Assembly: GCF_001317355.1 (NCBI RefSeq)
Contig: NZ_LKET01000030.1
Span: forward strand, 32,027 to 96,026
From: Oxobacter pfennigii
GTDB taxonomy: Bacteria > Bacillota > Clostridia > Clostridiales > Oxobacteraceae
Length of the DNA stretch: 64,000 nucleotides
Reading direction: 5' to 3'
Shown here: piece after piece, positions 35,634 to 44,768 of the stretch
How positions within the stretch are numbered: the stretch's first letter is position 1
Layout of the letters: every line of letters starts with the position of its first letter
Translations under genes and position numbers: made by a program
Notes under the pieces: generated by a model
Told to the model about the DNA's origin: nothing
The model's input: the letters and a program-made list of their open reading frames with translations, nothing else
Databases searched by the model: none

Positions 35634-36761
35634 ATGATTGAATTCAGAAATGTTACCAAATCTTTTAAAAACAAACCAGTAATACGGAATATAAGCTTTA
35701 AAATAAATAAAAGTGAACTGATAGTCTTAATAGGACCAAGCGGCTGCGGCAAGACCACAACATTAAAGATGATCAATAAACTGATTTCATATACTTCAGG
35801 GAATATATACCTGGACGGTAAAGATATATCAAAAAGAGATACCATTGAGCTTAGAAGAAATATGGGATATGTAATACAGCAAACAGGACTGTTCCCTCAT
35901 ATGACTGTAGCTGAGAATATAGGCCTTATTCCGAAGCTGAAAAAATGGCCGGAAGATAAAATATCAAAGAGAATATTTGAACTGTTGAATCTAGTTGGTA
36001 TGGAACCGGAACAGTATATGGACAGGTATCCATTTGAGCTTAGCGGCGGCCAGCAGCAGAGAATAGGTGTGGCTAGAGCATTTGCCACAAATCCGGAAAT
36101 AATCTTGATGGATGAACCTTTCAGCGCATTAGACCCAATTACCAGAAACCAGCTTCAGGATGAGCTTTTCAACCTTCAGCAGGAATTAAAAAAGACAATA
36201 GTTTTTGTAACTCATGACATGGATGAGGCGCTTAAACTGGCAGATAAAATTTGCATAATGAAGGAGGGCCAGATTATACAATTTGATACTCCTGAAAATA
36301 TTTTAAAGAATCCTGCAAACGCATTTGTTGAGGATTTTATAGGCAAAAACAGAATATGGCAGCAGCCTGATTTAATAAAAGCAAGGGATATTATGATTTC
36401 TGAACCGGTTAAATCTACCGGAAGCAGGACGGTGGTTCAAGCGCTGGAAATTATGAGGTCAAATAAGGTTGATAGTCTGCTGATTGTTGACAAGGAAAAC
36501 AAGCTTGAAGGAATTGTCACTTTGAAGGATATAAGGACGAATGACATTACACCGCTGAAACTGGAAAATATTATGAAAAGAAAAGTTGAGGCTGTCGGTC
36601 AAAATGAATCGTTAATCAGTATTTTGAAGAAGATGAATGAAACCGGTATTGGTTATGTACCTGTTGTAAATGACGATTCCAGATTAGTTGGATTAATAAC
36701 CAGAAGCAGTTTGTTAAATGTATTGAGCACTCAGTATATAAGTCAGGAGGAGAAAAGCTGA
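35634..36761 (+). CDS. Osmoprotectant ABC transporter ATPase (OpuCA-like)
   Basis: A 375-residue ABC ATPase. Walker A GPSGCGKTT at 34-42, Q-loop IQQTGLFPHMTV, signature LSGGQQQRIGVARA, Walker B ILMDEPFSALD and H-loop VTHDMDEA, then two CBS domains (about 250-370) that sense ionic strength or nucleotide in OpuA/OpuC systems. It energises uptake of glycine betaine, carnitine, choline or proline betaine. ATG 35634 has AAGGAAGG nine bases upstream. It overlaps the permease start by one base (TGATG), so the two are translated together. Substrate cannot be decided from sequence alone. Confidence 0.88.
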   Translation: MIEFRNVTKSFKNKPVIRNISFKINKSELIVLIGPSGCGKTTTLKMINKLISYTSGNIYLDGKDISKRDTIELRRNMGYVIQQTGLFPHMTVAENIGLIPKLKKWPEDKISKRIFELLNLVGMEPEQYMDRYPFELSGGQQQRIGVARAFATNPEIILMDEPFSALDPITRNQLQDELFNLQQELKKTIVFVTHDMDEALKLADKICIMKEGQIIQFDTPENILKNPANAFVEDFIGKNRIWQQPDLIKARDIMISEPVKSTGSRTVVQALEIMRSNKVDSLLIVDKENKLEGIVTLKDIRTNDITPLKLENIMKRKVEAVGQNESLISILKKMNETGIGYVPVVNDDSRLVGLITRSSLLNVLSTQYISQEEKS

Positions 36762-38344
36762 TGAGTATGGTAAATTCGTTTGTAGATTTTGTATTTTCGA
36801 GAAGCAGTCAGATTTTGGATTTGATTGTAGAGCATATAGGATTGACCTCAATTGCGGTGATTATAGCAATAATTATCGGAATTCCGTTAGGTATACTGAT
36901 AACCAGAGTAAATAAATTATCGGTCCCAATTCTGGGCTTTGCAAATCTAATACAGGCAGTTCCCAGCCTGGCTTTATTAGGATTTTTGATTCCTGTTTTC
37001 GGTATAGGAAGCAAGCCTGCCATTACTATGGTTTTTCTGTATTCGCTGCTTCCAATAGTAAAGAACACTTATACCGGGCTTATAAATATTAATCCTGATA
37101 TAATAGAAGCTTCAAGAGGTATGGGAATGACGAAGGGACAAATACTCAGGATGGTTCAGATTCCTCTTGCGCTTCCGATAATTATGACCGGCATAAGGAT
37201 ATCAGCAGTCACTGCCGTGGGGCTTATGACCATAGCAGCCTTTATCGGCGCAGGGGGACTTGGATATATGGTGTTCTCGGGAGTACAGACGGTTAATAAT
37301 AATATGGTTTTAGCCGGTGCTATTCCTGCATGTTTATTAGCTCTGACAATTGACTTTATTGTGGGGAAGATTGAAAAAGGTGTGACACCTCCGGGAATAA
37401 GGAAGGCAGACGGCACAATTAAACTTCAAAAGAGGAAAAAGAAAAGCTTTGGTTTAGTGAAAAAGGCTATAGCTTTATGTTTGGCGGCTGTTTTAGTTGC
37501 TACGGGTGTTCTATTTTTCACAAGGGAAAATGATAAAATTGTAATTGGCTCTAAAAATTTTAATGAGCAGCTTATACTTGGTAATATGCTTGCTACGTTA
37601 ATAGAGAAGAATACAGATATCAAGGTTGATAGAAAATTAAATCTGGGCGGCACAAGTATAGCCTTTAATGCCTTAAAGGCAGGAGAATTGGATATATATG
37701 TAGAATACACCGGAACGGCTCTGGTTGATATAATGGGGCAGCCTCCAATTAATGACTCGGATAAAGTATATGATATGGCAAGCGACTATTTTAATAAAAA
37801 TTATAATATAACATGGCTTATGCCCCTTGGATTTAACAATACTTATACTCTGGCGGTAAGAAAAGATACTGCTCAGAAGTATAATCTGAAATCGTTTTCA
37901 GACCTGGCTAAAATATCTGACCAGCTTGTATTAGGTTGTACGATTGAGTTCAGTAATAGAGAAGACGGATATTTAGGATTAAAGAAGAATTATAATATGA
38001 ATTTTAAAGATATCAGTACTGTCGACGGAGGTTTACGATACACATCGTTAAATAGTAATAATACAGATGTGATTGATGCATTTTCAACCGATGGCCTGAT
38101 AAAGGCTTTTGATCTTAAAGTCTTAAAAGATGACAAGAATTTCTTTCCTCCGTACCATGCGGCACCTATTATAAGCAATAAGACACTGGAGAAGAACCCA
38201 GAGCTTAAGGATTTAATAAATAAGCTTGCCGGAAAGCTTGATGATGAGAAAATGAGGGAGTTAAATTACAAGGTAGATAAGTTAAATGAGGATCCTGCTA
38301 AAGTAGCGGAAGACTATCTGCGGGAAAATGGACTTATCAACTAA
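36761..38344 (+). CDS. Fused permease-substrate-binding osmolyte transporter
   Basis: A 527-residue fusion. The N-terminal ~215 residues are a BPD_transp_1 permease with the EAA loop (IEASRGMGMTKGQIL) and five to six membrane segments. After a membrane anchor (about 232-250) comes an OpuAC-type binding domain (about 258-527; KIVIGSKNFNEQLILGNMLA, YVEYTGTALVDIMGQ), so the binding protein is tethered outside the membrane. This permease-binding fusion is typical of OpuC/OpuB-type systems in Firmicutes. Together with the CBS-ATPase it forms a complete importer. Mobile-element relics begin only 10 bases after its stop. Confidence 0.88.
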   Translation: MSMVNSFVDFVFSRSSQILDLIVEHIGLTSIAVIIAIIIGIPLGILITRVNKLSVPILGFANLIQAVPSLALLGFLIPVFGIGSKPAITMVFLYSLLPIVKNTYTGLININPDIIEASRGMGMTKGQILRMVQIPLALPIIMTGIRISAVTAVGLMTIAAFIGAGGLGYMVFSGVQTVNNNMVLAGAIPACLLALTIDFIVGKIEKGVTPPGIRKADGTIKLQKRKKKSFGLVKKAIALCLAAVLVATGVLFFTRENDKIVIGSKNFNEQLILGNMLATLIEKNTDIKVDRKLNLGGTSIAFNALKAGELDIYVEYTGTALVDIMGQPPINDSDKVYDMASDYFNKNYNITWLMPLGFNNTYTLAVRKDTAQKYNLKSFSDLAKISDQLVLGCTIEFSNREDGYLGLKKNYNMNFKDISTVDGGLRYTSLNSNNTDVIDAFSTDGLIKAFDLKVLKDDKNFFPPYHAAPIISNKTLEKNPELKDLINKLAGKLDDEKMRELNYKVDKLNEDPAKVAEDYLRENGLIN

Positions 38345-38354
38345 AAGTATGAAA

Positions 38355-38603
38355 TAATATTATCCGGAGGATGAGCGGGAGGACATCCCGCCTAGGGAGG
38401 CGGTGGTGTATGAGGATCAAATCCTTGCCGCCATAGCAAAGGAGAACCGGCACTTTGAAAATGACCTAGGTCTTGCCGAGTACATTCACGACGAAGCTCT
38501 CAAAGAAAAGGTGTACAGTTTGTACACGACAGCAGAGGCTGTAGATGGCGAGTTGTGGGGGCCTAATATACCTTCTCATTGTCAGGAGACTTTCGCGGCA
38601 TAA
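38355..38603 (+). pseudogene. Conjugative-element protein fragment
   Basis: The open frame YYPEDEREDIPPREAVVYED continues QILAAIAKENRHFENDLGLAEY... and KVYSLYTTAEAVDGELWG, then switches to unrelated residues and a stop at 38603. It resembles small proteins carried by clostridial integrative elements. Immediately after, 38665-38808 keeps another frame fragment (IKDAIRVISGKDKRQEALLE). Both lack starts and look like deletion scars. Confidence 0.55.
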
Positions 38604-38842
38604 ACGCTACATGGTTTTTCTGACCGGACAGGTGGCTCACGCACACCGGAACTGCGGCTCCGCCGCTCAAGAATAATTAAAGACGCCATAAGAGTGATTT
38701 CAGGCAAGGATAAGAGGCAGGAAGCGCTTTTAGAAGCTGTGAAGGCAAGGCTCAAGAAAGTGAACTTCTGGTGCCGGACACTTATCTTGAAAAATGGGAA
38801 TAATAATTAAAGAATCAAGATTGCTGTGATAGGGGTGATTGT

Positions 38843-39103
38843 ATGGATATTCAAATATTAGTTGTTGAAGATGAATATGTTCCCTCTCCGGTCCCGCGGC
38901 GTGATGAGATCGGGCAGCTTGCAGGAGATGTTTATAAAATGTATAAAAAACTGAAGCTGACGATAGGGCAGCTTGAAAAGGAAATAGAATACGAAAAGGA
39001 AATGGAAGAAAATCAGAGGTACTCCTTCTCAGCAGCCTCTCATGAACTGAAAACACCCATTGCAGCAACTTCCCGTGGCCGAGCGGCCATGCGGTTCATT
39101 TAA
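38843..39103 (+). pseudogene. Response-regulator/histidine-kinase fusion relic
   Basis: An 86-codon frame starting MDIQILVVEDE (the start of a receiver domain) joins after 11 residues to a kinase core: HAMP-like RDEIGQLAGDVYKMYKKLKL and the HisKA box SAASHELKTPIAA (His present), then ends in unrelated residues. A deletion apparently joined the first codons of a response regulator to the middle of its partner sensor kinase. Confidence 0.72.
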
Positions 39104-39170
39104 AAGCTGTTCATATGCCAAACTTTTAATAACACATTGGTAATTGTTTAAAAATCGACTAAACAAAAAA

Positions 39171-39208
39171 CCATGTCCGAAAATAGCCAGCTATTTTCGA
39201 AAAACATG
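39171..39208. promoter_or_regulatory. Dyad upstream of Ada-AlkA gene
   Basis: CGAAAATAG-CCAG-CTATTTTCG, with outer CATGT/ACATG arms, ends about 40 bases before the start codon. It could be an operator for the AraC/Ada-type protein or a hairpin terminator. Confidence 0.45.
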
Positions 39209-39246
39209 ATATGATTAAGTTGAGAACAAATAAGGAGGTAAAGGCA

Positions 39247-40707
39247 ATGCTGGAAAACAAAAGCGGACTATATGCGGCATTTATGGCGAAAGATACGCGC
39301 TTTGACGGACGTTTCTTCGTAGGTATATCGTCTACGGGAATATATTGTCGTCCAGTGTGCCGGGCAAAGCAGCCCAAAGCTGAAAACTGTACTTTTTATC
39401 ATACGGCAGCAGAAGCCGAACAAGCCGGATACCGCCCATGCCTTTTGTGCAGACCGGAACTTGCCCCTGGTTCTTCTATAGCTGATGCTACCGCTAATTT
39501 GGTTTACCGGGCAGCAAGAATGTTGGAAGAAAACTGCGGGAGTGGACAAAGTTTAGGCGAGATTTCCGAAAGGCTTGGTTGCACTGACAGACATTTACGG
39601 CGTGTTTTTACAGCGGAATACAATGTATCGCCGGTGCAATACCTGCAAACATGCAGATTGCTTCTTGCTAAGAATTTGCTTACAGATACTGACTTGCCGG
39701 TACTTGAAGTTGCAATGGCTGCTGGTTTTGGAAGTCTGCGTCGATTTAACGATCTTTTCAAAAAGCATTATTATCTTTCTCCCACAGCTTTGCGGAAACG
39801 TACTTTGGAGGAAAAAAAGCATAATAGTGATGTGACTTTGGCGTTAGGCTATCGCCCGCCTTATCCTTGGGAAGAAATGCTCCGCTTCCTTGCCGGACGT
39901 GTAATTCCAGGGATTGATATAGTAAAAGATAACACATATATGCGAACTGTACATTCAGTAACCGCAGAGGGAAAGCATGTGTATGGATGGGTGCGGGTAG
40001 GCCACAGACCGCAAAAGAATGCTTTGACCGTAACAGTGAGCGAAACCTTGCTGCCTGTATTGCCACAAGTATTAGCACGGGTAAGACACCTGTTTGACTT
40101 GTATTGTGACCCGGATGCAGTGTATGAAACGCTCCGGGTAATGAACGACATACGTCCCGGCCTTTGTGTTTTGGGTACTCGTTTGCCGGGTTGCTTTAAC
40201 GCTTTTGAGATGGCGGTGCGAGCAGTGCTTGGGCAGCAAATCACCGTTAAGGCGGCAAGCACATTGGCCGCAAGAATTGTTGATACTTACGGTATGCCGA
40301 TTCAAACAGGGATTGAGGGCTTAACCCGTGTTTTCCCTTCACCCGAAGATATATTGGCTTTAGACGGCCCTATTGAAAATCATTTTGGCCCGTTAGGTGT
40401 TATTGCAGCACGTTCAAGAACGATTTATGAACTGGCAAGGGCAATTGTGCAAGGGGAAATTAATTTTGATCTCCCGGTCCAACCGGAAGAAGAAATAAAA
40501 AAGCTGATGACAATTCGAGGCATTGGTAGTTGGACGGCACAGTACGTCGCCATGCGGGCTATGGAATGGCCGGATGCTTTTCTTGAAACGGACGTTGGTG
40601 TAAAAAAGGCACTCCAGCCTTTCACATCAAAAGAGCTGCTGGAAATGTCGGAAGCGTGGCGGCCGTGGCGCAGTTACGCTACAACCAATCTTTGGAATAC
40701 GCTATAA
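39247..40707 (+). CDS. alkA: Ada/AraC-AlkA methyladenine DNA glycosylase
   Basis: A 486-residue fusion. N-terminal Ada zinc domain with Cys34, Cys38, Cys65 and Cys68 (GIYCRPVC ... RPCLLC); in Ada one of these accepts methyl from phosphotriesters. Then an AraC-type helix-turn-helix (about 90-180; LGEISERLGCTDRHLRRVFT), an AlkA N-terminal domain (about 195-285) and the HhH-GPD glycosylase (IRGIGSWTAQYVAMRA, catalytic region FLETDVGV). It excises 3-methyladenine-type lesions and may sense alkylation to control its own gene and ogt. ATG 39247 lies seven bases after AAGGAGG. The ogt gene follows 26 bases downstream in the same operon. Confidence 0.9.
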   Translation: MLENKSGLYAAFMAKDTRFDGRFFVGISSTGIYCRPVCRAKQPKAENCTFYHTAAEAEQAGYRPCLLCRPELAPGSSIADATANLVYRAARMLEENCGSGQSLGEISERLGCTDRHLRRVFTAEYNVSPVQYLQTCRLLLAKNLLTDTDLPVLEVAMAAGFGSLRRFNDLFKKHYYLSPTALRKRTLEEKKHNSDVTLALGYRPPYPWEEMLRFLAGRVIPGIDIVKDNTYMRTVHSVTAEGKHVYGWVRVGHRPQKNALTVTVSETLLPVLPQVLARVRHLFDLYCDPDAVYETLRVMNDIRPGLCVLGTRLPGCFNAFEMAVRAVLGQQITVKAASTLAARIVDTYGMPIQTGIEGLTRVFPSPEDILALDGPIENHFGPLGVIAARSRTIYELARAIVQGEINFDLPVQPEEEIKKLMTIRGIGSWTAQYVAMRAMEWPDAFLETDVGVKKALQPFTSKELLEMSEAWRPWRSYATTNLWNTL

Positions 40708-40733
40708 ACAGAAAGAGCGTAAGGAGGGTTCAA

Positions 40734-41354
40734 ATGTATTATTCAACAACTTATACGTCACCCGTAGGTACAATTACGCTTGCGTGTGAAGGCGGTAACC
40801 TTGTCGGCCTGTGGATGGAGGGACAAAAATACCACGGTGATACCATCCCCGAAGAAATGGTAGAGAAAATCGATATGCCGGTATTCGATGCTGCGAAAAA
40901 ATGGCTGGGCAGGTATTTTGCAGGTGAGACACCCGATGTTTTTGAATTACCGCTCCGTCCCATCGGCAGTAAGTTTCGTCAGGAAGTATGGAGTATTCTA
41001 TGCGAGATACCATACGGCGAGGTTATAACCTATGGCGGCATTGCAAAAAAGATGGCTGTGAAGATGGGCAAGGAAAGCATGTCCAGTCAAGCGGTGGGCG
41101 GTGCCGTTGGGCATAACCCTATATCTATTATTATTCCTTGCCATCGGGTTGTAGGGGCAAATGGCAGCTTGACGGGTTATGCCGGGGGCGTTAGCACAAA
41201 AGTGAGATTGCTTGAAATGGAAGGTGCCGATATGTCCCGGTTATTTGTACCTACAAAGGGTACGCTCTTTGATGCTAAAAATAAGAATGATATTGATTTT
41301 GGGTGTGGAACTGGTCTTGACCTCGTCCATCCACACCTTTTTTTAGACGGATAA
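40734..41354 (+). CDS. ogt: Methylated-DNA-protein cysteine methyltransferase
   Basis: A 206-residue O6-alkylguanine-DNA alkyltransferase. The active-site motif IIPCHRVVG, the helix motif FRQEVWSILCEIPYGEVITY and AVGGAVGHNP are all present. The last 30 or so residues, after MSRLFVPTKGT, have no family counterpart and overlap the terminator hairpin, so the C-terminus may be extended by mutation. ATG 40734 lies six bases after AAGGAGGG. It directly reverses O6-methylguanine and completes an alkylation-repair operon with the Ada-AlkA fusion. Confidence 0.9.
   Translation: MYYSTTYTSPVGTITLACEGGNLVGLWMEGQKYHGDTIPEEMVEKIDMPVFDAAKKWLGRYFAGETPDVFELPLRPIGSKFRQEVWSILCEIPYGEVITYGGIAKKMAVKMGKESMSSQAVGGAVGHNPISIIIPCHRVVGANGSLTGYAGGVSTKVRLLEMEGADMSRLFVPTKGTLFDAKNKNDIDFGCGTGLDLVHPHLFLDG
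41297..41345 (+). terminator. Terminator overlapping the 3' end of ogt
   Basis: GGGTGTGG pairs with CCACACC, followed by TTTTTTT, within the last codons of ogt. Confidence 0.65.
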
Positions 41355-41420
41355 GCTGAATCCTGCCAAATTTATCCCAATGCTTCTCTGCAAGTTTCGC
41401 CAAGCCTACTGCCTTGGGGT

Positions 41421-41565
41421 AATTATCCTTGAGATTGAAGTCATACCTGTTGCTTTATTGAGGCAAAGAGTTTCTCCATCTAATTTTAATGCTGTATTAA
41501 TGTAGACTGTTTTTAGTGCAACCGCCGAGTGATGAAAGAGGAGTACATTCAGGAATGTGCTCTCC
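41421..41565 (-). repeat. Dispersed repeat R1, copy b (end of ABC-3C ATPase)
   Basis: Partner of 2376-2547. On the minus strand it reads GEHIPECTPLSSLGGCTKNS as the last residues of the ATPase gene, then a stop; the rest of the repeat (ETLCLNKATGMTSISRI) continues in another frame. Compared with copy a it has lost a short internal piece. Confidence 0.72.
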
Positions 41566-43329
41566 GGATACAAGTCCAGATTTCTTATTTTTTGATATGC
41601 GGGCAAATTCCTGTTCCAATTGATTACGCAAGGAAGTGTCAGGAATCTGACGCAGTAAATCATTGATTGCAGCCATATTTTTTGCTCCATCTATGGTTCT
41701 GTCATTCGATTGGTATTTACTCCAGGAACGGCCAAATAGTTCATTTCCGTCAGACAAGCGCAGGATTGCTGTTTCTTCTAAAATTTTATGTGCTTTCTCA
41801 GTTGCAGAATCAGCTTTATCAAAGGCTATAAAAACCTGGCGGCCGCCGGACTGGTAAAGTTCCAGTATACGCTCAAGATGTATATCCTCAATACGTTTAA
41901 GAATATTGGAATCATGAATAAGCGCAGGAACCGGGCATAATTCCAGTACACACAAGTCGTACACGACAAGGCTCTTGAATGCCGCTCCTTCACTTGTGTT
42001 GCCGGGTGTTTCAAAGAAAACTTCCTTTTGGGGAGTAATATACAAAAGAGGGGCAGTTTCCTGCTGCCCGGTTAGCGTGCCGTTGATTATCCTCATGCGC
42101 ATATTGATGTCATCTTGTATTTCATCTGACTTTTCGGCTTGCTGCCGCAACAGTTTTTCCAGCTTTTGCGCCGCTTCAGCCCGGGCTTCCATGAGTTCTT
42201 TTTGATGAATCAGCAGAGATGTTTCTTCCTCAAGCCTATCAATGCTTTTAGACACATTAACACACTGAGAGAGTAGTCTCTCGGACATCTCTTTTACCAG
42301 GCCGGACTCTTCAATTTTCCGGTTAAGGCGCATAATTTCTTTGTCACACTGAATGATGAGAGGTTGTAACCGCCCGGTTTCCAGAACCATTTCCTCACCC
42401 AGAATTGCCCTGATTTTCATATGAAAATGTTCAATCTCTTCGAAAGCCTTTATATTGGCATCTGGGAAAAAACGTACCAGGGAATTAAATTCGCTTACGG
42501 TTTCGGCCTTGCTGTCAGCGATATTGCTCTTTATAGCATTAAGCTGCGATTGCAGCCGGTTGCGCCTGCGAACAAAACTGTTCAATTCTTTTTGAACTGC
42601 TGTTATCCGTTCAAATGTCTGGGCATCGAACCCAAACAATGCTAATTGAGCCTCTTCATTGTTTTTCATCAGCGCTTGGAGTCTTTTCCTCAGCGACTCC
42701 ATTGTCTTTTGGTTACTTTCGATTTTTTCTATGTTCACCTTTGGGCGGGATTTGAAATGAGAATATTTAACTCCAAGTTCTTCCTCCATGCTCTTTATAT
42801 CGGCAAGAACTTTGTGGTGCCCGAATAGCTTTAATAGAAAGTTTACGGCCTTTTCATCCTGTTCACGGGGCTTTACAAGCAATGGATGCTTTTCCAGTGT
42901 GTTTTCACGCCCATAAATACGGAAAAAACGCCCGGTTATTTCTGAAAACTCAAGTGCCGGAAGTCCAACCTTATATTCCTGAAATAGAAAGCTCTGATAT
43001 TCGTCAAGTGTCAATTTTGTAATAACATGGCACTCTTTATCACTGCGGTATACATTTTTAGGTTCATCAGTTCTTCTATGGAAATAGTATAACTGTTCGT
43101 CAAACTCAAAAGTGAAATAGATGACATGCGGGCCTATTTCCTTTCTTATATCATCCGTCAGGGAGTAGTAGCTTTCACCTCCGAATGCATAATCTACAAT
43201 CCATAGAAATGTTGATTTTCCGATGGCATTACTGCCGCCCGCACTGCCCAGAACTGTATTCAGGCCTGAGTTAAACCGGATAATTTGATGATTCGGAGCA
43301 AATTTTTTACATTGAATCTCTTTCAACAT
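41497..43329 (-). CDS. ABC-3C system ATPase (DUF2326-type)
   Basis: A 610-residue SMC/RecN-like ATPase. Walker A is GGSNAIGKSTFLWIVD near residue 33; a long coiled-coil middle (about 190-420; KSMEEELGVKYSHF, RLQSQLNAIK, EETSLLIHQKELME) and a C-terminal DUF2326-like part with LVVYDLCVLEL ... FLHDSNI-type switch and VFIAFDKAD. This matches the ATPase of ABC-three-component (ABC-3C) conflict systems. ATG 43329 overlaps the small middle-component gene by 23 bases. The last 22 residues come from a dispersed repeat, so the natural C-terminus may have been replaced. Family knowledge suggests a sensor of invader DNA that activates the upstream effector. Confidence 0.75.
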   Translation of the reverse strand: MLKEIQCKKFAPNHQIIRFNSGLNTVLGSAGGSNAIGKSTFLWIVDYAFGGESYYSLTDDIRKEIGPHVIYFTFEFDEQLYYFHRRTDEPKNVYRSDKECHVITKLTLDEYQSFLFQEYKVGLPALEFSEITGRFFRIYGRENTLEKHPLLVKPREQDEKAVNFLLKLFGHHKVLADIKSMEEELGVKYSHFKSRPKVNIEKIESNQKTMESLRKRLQALMKNNEEAQLALFGFDAQTFERITAVQKELNSFVRRRNRLQSQLNAIKSNIADSKAETVSEFNSLVRFFPDANIKAFEEIEHFHMKIRAILGEEMVLETGRLQPLIIQCDKEIMRLNRKIEESGLVKEMSERLLSQCVNVSKSIDRLEEETSLLIHQKELMEARAEAAQKLEKLLRQQAEKSDEIQDDINMRMRIINGTLTGQQETAPLLYITPQKEVFFETPGNTSEGAAFKSLVVYDLCVLELCPVPALIHDSNILKRIEDIHLERILELYQSGGRQVFIAFDKADSATEKAHKILEETAILRLSDGNELFGRSWSKYQSNDRTIDGAKNMAAINDLLRQIPDTSLRNQLEQEFARISKNKKSGLVSGEHIPECTPLSSLGGCTKNSLH

Positions 43330-43546
43330 AGCGCAGTACCCTCGCTTCATCGATAAGCTCAATCCTGCCTAATGCAAACAAGCAGTCCAGGGCACTTAGA
43401 AAATCAGCCATCTCAATTTTGCGCGATGCGGTTAGTTCAAACAGCTCTCTAAGGGACATATCCTGTTGTGCCAATGCATCCAAGATACCCGGGAAAAGAG
43501 CAATAATGCTGTTTGCATAGGATGTTACTTTATTTGGCAATCTCAT
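43307..43546 (-). CDS. ABC-3C middle component (small adaptor)
   Basis: A 79-residue protein with a predicted winged-helix-like pattern (MSLRELFELTASRKIEMADF, LDCLFALGRIELIDE). ABC-3C operons always carry a small middle component of this size between effector and ATPase. ATG 43546 has GAGGTG six bases upstream; it overlaps the effector's end by 17 bases and the ATPase start by 23 bases, the tight coupling expected for a stoichiometric complex. Sequence alone would not reveal the function. Confidence 0.7.
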   Translation of the reverse strand: MRLPNKVTSYANSIIALFPGILDALAQQDMSLRELFELTASRKIEMADFLSALDCLFALGRIELIDEARVLRYVERDSM

Positions 43547-44768
43547 CGAACACCTCACACCTTTGCACGAAGTAGGAGATTATTATCCTACAAGCTTCTC
43601 TGTATTTGCGGCCTGTCTTTTCAAACAATGTCTCAACAATCAGGGTGTAAATATCACTTTGTGATATATGTGATTCACTTGCATCTTCATACATCCTTTT
43701 AATATTTTTAGCAAACTTATCCGTATTTAATTTGTTTTCGCCGGCAAGCCGGTCCAATGCATCATTGACTCCTTCATATAACAGACGTACATCAAAAAGC
43801 ACTTGTTCCTTCAAGCGTTTTTCAGTGATTTTATTCTCAACCTTAACGGGTTTTATTTTAAGCTGCGTATCAGCCGTAACATCCATTAAATCGACTTCCC
43901 GAAGTACCTGTTCAATTTGATTTTCTATCGTATGCCTTGAGGCTGCATCTCTTGCCGCCATAAGAATTTCCAATTCACGCTTTTCAGACAGTAAAGCTAT
44001 TTTTTCTTCCTCGGAGGCATTTTGTATTTCACGTTCACAGTCAACACATAGAACAACGTCATCAGTTTTAGAAAGGTGAACGACCTTAGCGTAGTTAACG
44101 CCGCTGCCTTCTTTTTTTATGCCTAAAACCCTGCCGCACTTTTGACATTTACCGCCCGTTTCAGTTAGTAATATCAAAGAGTGGGTGTCAATCGCAATAT
44201 CACTAGCGGTCTCCATAGAAAAATCACTATAGGCCGTAATAAAGTTTATATTCAATTTTTGATATTCAAAAGACTGTATGTACTTGCCGGTTATCTCTTT
44301 TACACTGTCTTCACAATTTCGGTTTTGGACATTGAGCACCGTATAAAGAAAGATTCCGGCCAGCAGGTCTTCCAAAATAAAGGCATTGCGCTTTAATACA
44401 GCTTCCTTTGTCATACCATTTACTTTTTCTACAATTGTATCAGGCTCGATAGTGCCATCAGACGCAATAATGTCTTTCAGGGCAAGAACGATGAGACTTC
44501 TTTTGTTGCCATCCAGCATGGAAATGATACTCTGCTTAAAATAATTTGAGATAGTATGAGGATCTGCCTGCGGAGCAGAATCAGTCACGATGGGAGACAG
44601 GTTTTTTTTGCCGAGTATTAAATCTGAAACGGTGCCATCCTCGCCGCGAATATCATAAGCAGGCGCGACAGAAAGCAGCATTGTACCGCATAACCGCTTT
44701 TGTGTAACTCTTTTTACCATACAAATCTTTAAAATTGTTGAAAATGTACCGAAGCACAGTTTTTTCAT
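43530..44768 (-). CDS. ABC-3C effector/large component with zinc knuckle
   Basis: A 412-residue protein, first gene of the operon. It has a treble-clef-like zinc pair CQKCGRVLG ... VLCVDCERE near residues 209 and 243, a helical middle and a C-terminal domain (about 320-412) like the shared C-terminal module of ABC-3C effectors (VRLLYEGVNDALDRLAGENK, YTLIVETLFEKT). The N-terminal 180 residues resemble no known catalytic domain; an HNH-type nuclease with a zinc knuckle is possible but no HNH triad is seen. Start ATG 44768 follows GGCGG by eight bases. Inferred role: the toxin or effector released or activated by the ATPase. Confidence 0.65.
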   Translation of the reverse strand: MKKLCFGTFSTILKICMVKRVTQKRLCGTMLLSVAPAYDIRGEDGTVSDLILGKKNLSPIVTDSAPQADPHTISNYFKQSIISMLDGNKRSLIVLALKDIIASDGTIEPDTIVEKVNGMTKEAVLKRNAFILEDLLAGIFLYTVLNVQNRNCEDSVKEITGKYIQSFEYQKLNINFITAYSDFSMETASDIAIDTHSLILLTETGGKCQKCGRVLGIKKEGSGVNYAKVVHLSKTDDVVLCVDCEREIQNASEEEKIALLSEKRELEILMAARDAASRHTIENQIEQVLREVDLMDVTADTQLKIKPVKVENKITEKRLKEQVLFDVRLLYEGVNDALDRLAGENKLNTDKFAKNIKRMYEDASESHISQSDIYTLIVETLFEKTGRKYREACRIIISYFVQRCEVFDEIAK

